NCBI GenBank assembly: GCA_003230795.1
Contig: QIGM01000005.1
Location: 1 to 5,149, forward strand
Source: a bacterium
GTDB lineage: Bacteria > Bdellovibrionota_C > UBA2361 > SZUA-149
Direction of reading: 5' to 3'
DNA length: 5,149 nucleotides
Both the position numbers and the translations under genes were made by a program. The notes beneath the pieces are model-generated. The model was not told the DNA's origin and did no database searches. It saw only the letters and a program-made list of their open reading frames with translations. Shown here piece by piece: positions 1 to 5,149 of the stretch. How positions within the stretch are numbered: the first letter of the stretch is position 1; the number at the start of each line of letters is the position of its first letter.

Positions 1-1062
1 CAGGCCTTTGCTGAAGAACTCCTCGAAGATTACAAAGTACCATGGGGGGCAATTGTTGCCATAGAACCCCACACGGGAAAAGTCTTGGCAATGGCAAGTC
101 ACTCGCGGCGAGAGCCAGCGAATTCGGGATCGATTCAAACTGCCTTACGCGAGGGTTTTCCAGCTGCCTCACTCTTTAAAGTCATTACGGCATCTGCGGC
201 GGTAGAAAGGGGTGGTCTGAGCGCCGATTCTGAGATTCGATTTCGCGGTGGGAATTATACACTTAACCGATACAATTATTCTCCAAATGCGAAACGCGAT
301 AAACGCCGTATCGATCTGCAGACCGCACTCGCGAAATCTAACAACCCCGCGTTTGCACGCGTGGCGCTTCAGCATCTTACACCTGAAATTCTAGAAGAGT
401 ACGCCCAGAGCTTTGGCTTCAATGAAACTATTCCCTTCGATGTCGCGCTTCCCCAGTCGCGCTTTTCTAAACCAGAGAAGGATTTCGATTTTGCTCGCAC
501 CGCAGCCGGTTTTGCGAATGCCGAGGTGACACCTCTCCACGCGGCGATGATCTCTGCTGCTCTTGCGAACCAAGGCACGATGATGCGGCCGTATGTTATC
601 GAGCGTGTTCATCGCGTGGGTGCGATGACTGCCTCGGGGACACCGATCTTGAACTTGTCCTATGAAGCTCGGCCAGCTGTGTTGAAACAAGCCGTCTTGT
701 CTTCGACTGCGGAACGAGTAAACGAAATGATGATTGCAACCGTTGAGCGAGGCACTGCTCGTCGTCAATTTCGAAAAGCAAAAAGTAAGCGTCTACGTGC
801 GATGGAGATTTCAGCCAAAACTGGAACCTTGAGCGGAAAAAACCCCAAGGGAAGATATCATTGGTTGATAGCGGCAGCGCCTGCGTCTTCTCCAGAAATT
901 GCAATTGCCGCTCTGGTAATTGATCCAGGTGGCGCAAGAATTAATGGCACCGGATTAGGGCGAAAGGTTCTAGATTACTATTTTCGGCCAAGGCCTAAGC
1001 AAGTCGAAGCCTCGGTCCCTCGCGGGGAAAAAGAGAATTCACGGAAAGATAGTCGCGGCTAG
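1..1062 (+). CDS. Penicillin-binding protein, transpeptidase domain (5'-partial)
   Basis: A peptidoglycan DD-transpeptidase that would cross-link stem peptides on the outer face of the inner membrane. The frame is open from base 1, so the N-terminus, including any membrane anchor, lies upstream; 353 residues are visible. All three active-site motifs of the penicilloyl serine transferase fold are present: SLFK (nucleophile Ser57, Lys60, visible-residue numbering), SNN (113-115) and KTGT (273-276). Typical family landmarks are GAIVAIEPHTGKVLAMAS (16-33), opening the domain, and the VTPLHAAMISAALANQG stretch (176-192). No glycosyltransferase sequence is visible, but it could lie upstream, so a class B type is favoured rather than proven. 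The SxxK is preceded by PAA instead of the common PGS. The C-terminus ends in a charged tail of about 24 residues. A TTG at 85 lies inside the conserved KVLAMAS strand and is not a start. The gene ends in TAG, 15 bases before the lipoprotein gene. Family certain; exact orthology (FtsI, PBP2 or other) not determinable. Confidence 0.93.
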   Translation, partial: QAFAEELLEDYKVPWGAIVAIEPHTGKVLAMASHSRREPANSGSIQTALREGFPAASLFKVITASAAVERGGLSADSEIRFRGGNYTLNRYNYSPNAKRDKRRIDLQTALAKSNNPAFARVALQHLTPEILEEYAQSFGFNETIPFDVALPQSRFSKPEKDFDFARTAAGFANAEVTPLHAAMISAALANQGTMMRPYVIERVHRVGAMTASGTPILNLSYEARPAVLKQAVLSSTAERVNEMMIATVERGTARRQFRKAKSKRLRAMEISAKTGTLSGKNPKGRYHWLIAAAPASSPEIAIAALVIDPGGARINGTGLGRKVLDYYFRPRPKQVEASVPRGEKENSRKDSRG

Positions 1063-1077
1063 GTTCTTAACCTTCCT

Positions 1078-1653
1078 GTGAAGCAGCGCATGCGCACAGC
1101 ATTTGTCTTATCTCCAGTCCTATTTTTTATCGCCTGCGCGCCTTCGGTGCAGCAGCAGCCTCCGGCAAGCGAAGCAGTGCGAGCAGCAAGTCCTATCGAA
1201 CTAGGTGAAGAGTATGTTGGCTACGAGCGTGAAGCGCCTTCTGCTCGAGGACGAACAGGGCCGATCACGCTACGCACCGTCTCGCTGTATCTTCCAAATA
1301 GACTACTAGATTTTTGGGATATTTTTCGCGTTGACGTGGGAGTAGGTCCTAGCCTTGGGGCAAGTCTGAAACTAAGTTCTTCGTTACAGTTTTCTTACCG
1401 AAGAATTAAACCCTTTTCTCTGCGATTGGGGGCTTTGGGAAGGAGATTTCCTGCCTTTGTTGAGAAACGTTCTGAAATTGGGATAGGCTCAGATATTGCT
1501 GCGGATAGGAATAGGCGAACCGGTGATTTTGAGATAGGGGCTGGGGCAGAATTACTTGTTCTTGGCGTCTACGCTGGCGTATGTTTAGACGAATCAATTG
1601 ACTTTGTGCTTGGAATTTTCGGCATTGATGTACTAGAGGATGACTTTCGGTAG
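1078..1653 (+). CDS. Predicted lipoprotein of unknown function
   Basis: A 191-residue protein with a lipoprotein-type signal peptide: basic n-region MKQRMR, hydrophobic core, then the lipobox-like FIAC with Cys20 as the probable lipidated residue. Phe at -3 is less usual than Leu. The residue after Cys is Ala, not Asp, compatible with outer-membrane sorting in a diderm. The GTG start at 1078 is chosen because it supplies the basic n-region; the ATG at 1090 would leave only 15 residues before Cys. No good Shine-Dalgarno is seen for either. A Gln/Pro/Ala-rich linker (about 24-40) precedes a globular part with YLPNRLLDFWDIFRVDVGVG (71-90), then alternating hydrophobic and Gly-rich segments (GPSLGAS, GAGAEL, LGVYAGVCLDE) suggesting beta structure. 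From memory, similar LPNR-LLD-DIF-VGxGP lipoproteins occur in other Gram-negatives, but I cannot name a family. It is in the same frame as the upstream gene and its TAG stop overlaps the next start. Confidence 0.82.
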   Translation: MKQRMRTAFVLSPVLFFIACAPSVQQQPPASEAVRAASPIELGEEYVGYEREAPSARGRTGPITLRTVSLYLPNRLLDFWDIFRVDVGVGPSLGASLKLSSSLQFSYRRIKPFSLRLGALGRRFPAFVEKRSEIGIGSDIAADRNRRTGDFEIGAGAELLVLGVYAGVCLDESIDFVLGIFGIDVLEDDFR

Positions 1654-3368
1654 TGGCAACAGAGCAAACCTGCGAAATAACACAATCTGCATTCGGGATA
1701 ACTGAAGAAGAGATAGCGGCTTACGAGTACTTCGATATTCCGCTACCAACGGTTAGCCCTGAAGAGAGGTGCCGTCGGCAACTCGGCTTTAGAAATTCTG
1801 AAGCGCTTTTCTGGCGTAACTGCGATCAAACCAGCGAGAAGATATTTAGCACCTTCCCGGCGACTTCGCCTTTCCCCGTGGTTGATGAGGGGTACTGGTT
1901 TTCTGATGAATTTGACGCCACAAGTTTTAGTCAAAAATTCGATTTCAAAAGACTTTTTGTTGAGCAACTATTAGAGCTTTGGATTCGTGTGCCTAGGCCT
2001 GCGCGAATTGTGCGTGATTCTAAGAACGTCGTGGCCTCGCATGGTGTGCGATCATCAGAAGGCGCATATTTCTTATTTGATGCTTCGGGAGCCAAGAACT
2101 GTCTGTACTCAGTAGGGGTCTGGGATAGTTCTGAATGTGTTGACTGTTATTACGTAAGAGATTGCAGCGAATGTTACGAGTCGATACACTGTCGCTCTAG
2201 TTCTAAGCTGCGTTGGTGCGAATCTTCTGCTCGCTGTCACGATTCTTGGTTTCTTTCAAATTGCGAAGACTGTTCGCATTGTCTCTTTTGTACAAACCTC
2301 AAGGGTAAAGAGTACCATATCTTTAACAAACCGGTATCGCCTGAAGCCTACGCCGAAGCTGTGCAAGAGCGCAATTTAGGAACGCTTGCTGGAGCCGAGG
2401 ACGCGCGCGGCGAATGGGCAGGATTCCTTGCTGATCAGCCGCTTCCACACATCGTCGGAGAAGAAGTCGGTTCAAGCACGGGCAATTTTTTGTATGACTG
2501 CACCTCGGTATTCGACTCTTTTGAGTGTTCGAGTAGCTCGAACGTCGTGCATTGCCATTTTTTACATGAATCGCGAGATTGTCTGGATGGCTTTGGCTAT
2601 GGTCCCAATGTGTCACGCTCGATTCAATTTGTGAACGTCAGTGGAAATGCCTCTCGGATTATAAATTGTGTAGAGTGCTGGGATGAAGTGCACGACCTCA
2701 CGTACTGTAGCTACTGCACGCAAAGCTCCAATCTTTTTTGCTGTGTAGGACTAAAAGGAAAGGAGTATTGCATCTTTAATAAGCAGTACTCGAAAGACGA
2801 ATACGAAGCACTAAAAGACGATATAACCCGTCATCTGAAGCAGCGTTCAGTCTGGGGTAAGTTCTTTCCAGCGAATTTTAGCGGCTACCCATACAATCTA
2901 TCGAGCGCCAATGTGCATATGCCACTGAGTAAAGTCCCGGCAAAGATGCTCGGTTTTACTTGGGATGATAAGTCGGAAGTGATCAAACCTTCCCAGCTCT
3001 TAGGTTCGCAGGTCTTAGGTTCTGGGGGCTCGGAAGAGGAGTCGCCCTTTGACGAAATACCTCAAAGACTTGCCGACGCAAAAGACTCTGCAGTAAGTAA
3101 AGTGTATCTTTGTGAAATGACGGGACGCCCATTCCGGCTCACCAAAGACGAACTCGCTCTTCATCGACGTTTAGGCGTGGCTCTTCCGACCAGAGCATTT
3201 GAACAGCGACATCAGGAAAGAGTTCTCTCTCTATCACCAAGAAAGATGCAGATGAAAAAGTCAGAAAAGTCAGGAAGGGATTACAGAACGGCCTTTCCCG
3301 ATAACTGGCGGCGACCCGTGCTTCACTCGAAAGACTGGGAGCGAGCGGTTCGTTCTCTTCGTGGCTAG
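1653..3368 (+). CDS. Cysteine-rich repeat protein, CPR-type hypothetical family
   Basis: A 571-residue protein of unknown function with 27 Cys and no signal peptide or membrane segment, so probably cytoplasmic. Order: N-terminal module with C-E-I-T (7-10) and LPTVSPEERCRRQLGFRN (31-48); a linker with FWRNC and a YWFSDEFD segment (81-88); first Cys block (150-213) closed by LKGKEYHIFNK (216-226); spacer; second Cys block (283-373) merging with LKGKEYCIFNK (367-377); WGKFFP (401-406); a segment to about 480 with an acidic run near 461-469; and a C-terminal module with CEMTGRPF (487-494) that repeats the N-terminal one. From memory this layout (SDEWD-like segment, GKEY-IFNK, WG-FFP, GRPF end) matches long hypothetical proteins common in Patescibacteria, sometimes mislabelled CaiB/BaiF. 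The GTG start overlaps the previous TAG by one base; a possible Shine-Dalgarno AGAGGA lies at 1635-1640, rather far upstream. Metal binding, redox or structural roles are all possible; none is shown. Confidence 0.88.
   Translation: MATEQTCEITQSAFGITEEEIAAYEYFDIPLPTVSPEERCRRQLGFRNSEALFWRNCDQTSEKIFSTFPATSPFPVVDEGYWFSDEFDATSFSQKFDFKRLFVEQLLELWIRVPRPARIVRDSKNVVASHGVRSSEGAYFLFDASGAKNCLYSVGVWDSSECVDCYYVRDCSECYESIHCRSSSKLRWCESSARCHDSWFLSNCEDCSHCLFCTNLKGKEYHIFNKPVSPEAYAEAVQERNLGTLAGAEDARGEWAGFLADQPLPHIVGEEVGSSTGNFLYDCTSVFDSFECSSSSNVVHCHFLHESRDCLDGFGYGPNVSRSIQFVNVSGNASRIINCVECWDEVHDLTYCSYCTQSSNLFCCVGLKGKEYCIFNKQYSKDEYEALKDDITRHLKQRSVWGKFFPANFSGYPYNLSSANVHMPLSKVPAKMLGFTWDDKSEVIKPSQLLGSQVLGSGGSEEESPFDEIPQRLADAKDSAVSKVYLCEMTGRPFRLTKDELALHRRLGVALPTRAFEQRHQERVLSLSPRKMQMKKSEKSGRDYRTAFPDNWRRPVLHSKDWERAVRSLRG
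1671..1808 (+). repeat. N-terminal copy of a terminal domain repeat (protein level)
   Basis: This encodes residues 7-52 of the Cys-rich protein. The segment aligns without gaps to residues 487-532 at the other end, with 12 identities in 46 positions. Shared framework: C-E-[IM]-T-x3-F-x-[IL]-T-x2-E-[IL]-A, then L-P-T and E-x-R. In family members as I remember them, this module often has CxxC and CPxC pairs typical of a zinc ribbon. Here only single Cys remain (C7 and C40), with T10 and the SPEE stretch in the expected places, so zinc binding is doubtful. Confidence 0.6.
2100..2330 (+). repeat. First Cys-ladder block with GKEY-IFNK cap (protein level)
   Basis: This encodes residues 150-226. 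Cys occur at 150, 162, 165, 171, 174, 180, 189, 195, 204, 207, 210 and 213, all in the same 3-residue register. Two 9-residue ladders are visible (162-171-180-189 and 195-204-213). The block contains CxxCxxCxxC at 204-213 and ends with LKGKEYHIFNK at 216-226. The same cap ends the second block. Confidence 0.7.
2499..2783 (+). repeat. Second Cys-ladder block with GKEY-IFNK cap (protein level)
   Basis: This encodes residues 283-377. Cys at 283, 292, 301 and 310 are spaced exactly 9 apart, as are 355, 364 and 373. CxxC pairs occur at 339/342 and 352/355. Cys339, 342 and 363 are out of register with the rest, so the block is less regular than the first. The cap LKGKEYCIFNK (367-377) differs from the first-block cap only by C for H at one position, and is followed by a similar helix-like tail (SPEAYAEA versus SKDEYEAL). 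Confidence 0.65.
3111..3248 (+). repeat. C-terminal copy of the terminal domain repeat (protein level)
   Basis: This encodes residues 487-532, beginning CEMTGRPFRLTKDEL. It is a diverged copy of residues 7-52. It keeps one Cys (C487); the position matching C40 is His520. It is followed by a Lys-rich stretch and a C-terminus of about 30 residues containing two Trp-centred segments (NWRRP, DWERA). Confidence 0.6.
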
Positions 3369-3403
3369 CGAGAGCCTCCTGAACCCTTGAAATTGGACGC
3401 TTA
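3369..3403 (+). other. Longest intergenic gap, 35 bp before psd
   Basis: The gap contains no terminator hairpin and no convincing promoter. The frame of the Cys-rich gene stays open after its TAG for 11 codons and then meets TAA at 3402-3404, which overlaps the psd ATG as TAATG. This resembles an older stop that was coupled to psd. Only a weak GGA (3395-3397) precedes the start codon. Confidence 0.5.
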
Positions 3404-4273
3404 ATGAAGAAACTTTTCTTTCAGCTATTACCGAAGAACTATATTAGCTATGTCTTCGGAATCTTCACTCGTTGCTACGTACCCGAATTCTTGCGAGAGA
3501 AATTCTATTCTTGGTATTCGCAGAGATACGGCGTGAATCTTTCTGAAGCGCGAGACGATATTTCTCAATTTAGCTCGCTTTCAAAGTTTTTCTTGCGAGA
3601 GCTTAAGCCGGGCTTACGTCCAATCGGCAAGGGGGTGATAAGTCCAGTTGATGGAGCTCTTACTGCTCACGGTCCTATTACGAGCGGTAGATTCCTTCAG
3701 GCCAAGGGGACCTCTTATTCAGTGGCAGAACTCATTGCTGATTCGGATCTCGCTGCCGAATTTGAAGGCGGTTATTTTGTCACGATCTATCTCGCTCCTG
3801 GTGATTATCACCATGTCCATGCGCCCATTGCGGGCAAGGTGACGAAAGCGATTCATGTTGAAGGTGCTCTTTGGCCCGTCAATCAATGGTCAGTGGCTAA
3901 CGTCGAGAACCTATTCGCTATAAACGAGCGAATAACCGTGCTCCTTGAAGAACCAAAAGGGGAAGAACCAAAAGGGGAAGAACCAAAAGGGAAGGCCGCC
4001 GTGGTATTTGTTGGAGCTACCAACGTTGGGGCGATTCGCTTGGAACATTTCGATGTTACCGGCAATAGCCAACGCATGCCGTGGAAGCGCTCCGCTGTGC
4101 ATGGTTTTACGCCAGAGACTGAAAGCAAAGTTGAGAAGGGTGGGCGCTTAGGTAGTTTCTGTCTTGGTTCAACAGTTGTTCTTCTTTTCCAAGCCGGAGT
4201 TTTTGAACCCGGTGACGGGTGTGAGTTTGGTAAGATTACTTTGGGCACCCCAATTTCTCGCGACGAATCATGA
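3404..4273 (+). CDS. psd: Phosphatidylserine decarboxylase proenzyme
   Basis: Converts phosphatidylserine to phosphatidylethanolamine plus CO2 at the inner membrane, the last step of PE synthesis. The proenzyme self-cleaves to form a pyruvoyl group. All catalytic landmarks of type I Psd are visible: ISPVDG with Asp83, DYHHVHAP with His139 (and His136), WPVN at 157-160, and FCLGST at 252-257. The predicted cleavage is between Gly255 and Ser256, giving a beta chain of 255 residues and an alpha chain of 34, with Ser256 becoming the pyruvoyl. At 289 residues it is somewhat shorter than E. coli Psd but within family range. The N-terminus contains the FSSLSKFFLRELKPG segment typical of the family. 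The ATG at 3404 fits this; only a weak GGA lies upstream. Oddity: residues 182-196 are three exact EEPKG units, inserted where most homologs have a short loop. It overlaps hemC by ATGA. A phosphatidylserine synthase is expected elsewhere in the genome. Confidence 0.97.
   Translation: MKKLFFQLLPKNYISYVFGIFTRCYVPEFLREKFYSWYSQRYGVNLSEARDDISQFSSLSKFFLRELKPGLRPIGKGVISPVDGALTAHGPITSGRFLQAKGTSYSVAELIADSDLAAEFEGGYFVTIYLAPGDYHHVHAPIAGKVTKAIHVEGALWPVNQWSVANVENLFAINERITVLLEEPKGEEPKGEEPKGKAAVVFVGATNVGAIRLEHFDVTGNSQRMPWKRSAVHGFTPETESKVEKGGRLGSFCLGSTVVLLFQAGVFEPGDGCEFGKITLGTPISRDES
3947..3991 (+). repeat. Perfect 3 x 15 bp tandem repeat inside psd
   Basis: Three identical head-to-tail copies of GAAGAACCAAAAGGG, at 3947-3961, 3962-3976 and 3977-3991. 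The unit is a multiple of three and in frame, each copy encoding Glu-Glu-Pro-Lys-Gly. The absence of any substitution between copies, including at wobble positions, points to recent slippage expansion. The repeat sits between the NERITVLLE strand and the AAVVFVGATNVG strand, away from the catalytic residues, so it should be a tolerated flexible charged loop. Confidence 0.95.
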
Positions 4274-5149
4274 AGTCCGGTGCAGTAAAACTAGGTACAC
4301 GCAGAAGCGCTCTTGCTCTTTGGCAGACGAAGAATGTGATCGCTGACTTAGAAGCTGCTCACCCTGAACTACGCTGCGAAATAGTCGAGATAGTCACCAG
4401 CGGAGATAAGAAGCAGAACGATGTTACTTCTCTGAGAGATAAGAAGGAGTGGATTGTGGAGCTCGAGGCTGAGCTCCTTGCGGGTAGAATAGACCTTGCC
4501 GTGCACTCTGGAAAAGATGTCCCGATAGATATTGAAGAAGGAACCACGATTTGTTCTGTGCAGGAGCGGGCATCTGCTTTTGATGCCTATGTGCTTCAGG
4601 GCGCATTGCGGTCTGCTGAGCCATCGGGGAAAGAAGAAGCGCTAGATTTTCTTCCTCCTTCGGCAGTGGTTGGTACAGCAAGCGCCAGGAGAAGAGCGCA
4701 ACTCTTGTCTCTTCGGCCAGATTTGAGCATCGCCCCCATTCGAGGAAATGTTCCGACTAGACTAAGGAAGCTTCAGGAGTCTGAAACGATGTCGGCGATT
4801 GTGCTCGCAGAGGCTGGTTTGAAGCGTCTTGGTTTGGAAGAGCAACAGTCCGGTGTGTTTACAGCGTCGGAGCTGCTACCTGCCGTGAATCAAGGAATCC
4901 TCGTTGTTCAGTATTTGGAGTCGAATACGGAGGTTGCAAAGCTGATTTCCAAACTTGTCGTACCAGAGACCCAGCTTGTATTCTCTACTGAGCGCAAGAT
5001 TATTGAACTCTTAGGTGCGGATTGTCGCTCGTGCGTCGGTGTTTTTGCCGAAGTCGCAGATAGTGGCGAGCTTGCGCTTGAGGTCAGTGTGTTTTCCCCT
5101 GATGGTTCTGAGAAGATTTCTGCCTCGGGTTCATCAACTGCCGATGATT
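4270..5149 (+). CDS. hemC: Hydroxymethylbilane synthase (porphobilinogen deaminase), 3'-partial
   Basis: Polymerises four porphobilinogen molecules to hydroxymethylbilane in cytoplasmic tetrapyrrole synthesis, using a covalent dipyrromethane cofactor. The frame runs off the window end after 293 codons. Recognisable elements: LGTRRSALALWQT (8-20, Arg11), TSGDK (43-47), HSGKDVP (79-85, with Lys82 and the catalytic Asp83), GTASARRRAQL (135-145, Arg140/141), RGNVPTRL (158-165, Arg158/164), AIVLAEAGLKRLGL, LLPAVNQG, and GADCRSCVG with Cys252 as the probable cofactor attachment site. These match the E. coli substrate and cofactor arginines, Asp84 and Cys242. Several usually conserved spots differ: DKKEW replaces the GKGLF loop, Gly81 stands in HSxKD, Pro162 in RGNVxTR and Asn207 in PAVxQG. 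The start ATG overlaps the psd stop (ATGA) and no Shine-Dalgarno precedes it, suggesting translational coupling. Whether a hemD follows or is fused cannot be seen. Confidence 0.94.
   Translation, partial: MKSGAVKLGTRRSALALWQTKNVIADLEAAHPELRCEIVEIVTSGDKKQNDVTSLRDKKEWIVELEAELLAGRIDLAVHSGKDVPIDIEEGTTICSVQERASAFDAYVLQGALRSAEPSGKEEALDFLPPSAVVGTASARRRAQLLSLRPDLSIAPIRGNVPTRLRKLQESETMSAIVLAEAGLKRLGLEEQQSGVFTASELLPAVNQGILVVQYLESNTEVAKLISKLVVPETQLVFSTERKIIELLGADCRSCVGVFAEVADSGELALEVSVFSPDGSEKISASGSSTADD

Noticed and set aside
85..87. TTG as the start of the transpeptidase gene
   Set aside because: The frame is open to base 1 and the upstream residues (GAIVAIEPHTGK) belong to the conserved domain, so the gene starts before the window.
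391..768. 125-codon open frame on the - strand
   Set aside because: It lies entirely opposite the transpeptidase domain, whose motifs are intact, and has no recognisable protein features.
1061..1073. Inverted repeat AGGTT-CTT-AACCT as a terminator
   Set aside because: The stem has only 5 pairs, is AT-rich and has no T-run after it; the next gene starts 5 bases later.
2262..2291. Ferredoxin-type 4Fe-4S motif
   Set aside because: The spacing is CxxCxxCxxC, not CxxCxxCxxxCP, and no ferredoxin fold surrounds it.
2386..2634. 82-codon + strand frame inside the Cys-rich gene
   Set aside because: It overlaps the second Cys block in another frame, with no start signal or family features.
1060..3368. 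Possible TAG recoding, because three of four visible stops are TAG
   Set aside because: No gene has an internal TAG, and each product ends where expected for its family or is followed by a plausible new start. The standard code explains everything.
3387..3415. Possible promoter with TTGAAA as -35 before psd
   Set aside because: There is no -10 like sequence at 16-18 bases downstream, and the position would put transcription inside psd.
3883..4248. 121-codon - strand frame with FPFGSS repeats
   Set aside because: The repeats are only the complement of the EEPKG tandem repeat in psd; the psd catalytic motifs on the + strand are unambiguous.
4164..4346. 60-codon + strand frame across the psd/hemC junction
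   Set aside because: It is out of frame with both psd and hemC, which account for all of these bases with conserved motifs.

Overview
The window is fully packed with five genes, all on the + strand and separated by at most 35 bases or overlapping. In order they are: the C-terminal part of a penicillin-binding transpeptidase (5' end outside the window), a small predicted lipoprotein, a 571-residue cysteine-rich protein of unknown function, phosphatidylserine decarboxylase (psd), and hydroxymethylbilane synthase (hemC, 3' end outside the window). No RNA gene, mobile element, CRISPR array, convincing promoter or terminator is visible. The longest gene-free stretch is 35 bases.

The organism looks like a mid-GC, probably diderm (Gram-negative) bacterium. 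It makes peptidoglycan, exports at least one predicted lipoprotein (no Asp after the lipid Cys, which is compatible with the outer membrane), makes phosphatidylethanolamine and makes tetrapyrroles. A proteobacterial or deltaproteobacteria-like lineage is plausible, but the sequence alone does not fix it. Candidate Phyla Radiation (CPR) genomes generally lack heme and phospholipid synthesis, so this is very unlikely to be one. Even so, the third gene resembles, from memory, a Cys-rich family that is common in CPR genomes.

Layout: bases 1-1062 encode the transpeptidase domain with SxxK, SxN and KTGT motifs all present. Bases 1078-1653 encode the lipoprotein, in the same frame as the transpeptidase and separated from it by one TAG. 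Bases 1653-3368 encode the Cys-rich protein, whose GTG start overlaps the previous stop (TAGTG). Bases 3404-4273 encode Psd, with an exact 3 x 15 bp in-frame tandem repeat. Bases 4270-5149 encode HemC, overlapping psd by ATGA.

The tight spacing suggests one transcript. The genes do not form one pathway: the common theme is cell-envelope maintenance (peptidoglycan, lipoprotein, phospholipid) with a heme gene at the end. The most unusual object is the Cys-rich protein. It has 27 cysteines; the 12 between residues 150 and 213 all fall in one 3-residue register, often exactly 9 apart, and the pattern recurs in a second half. Its two ends carry diverged copies of one short domain. This looks like a repetitive, possibly solenoid-like fold of undescribed function.
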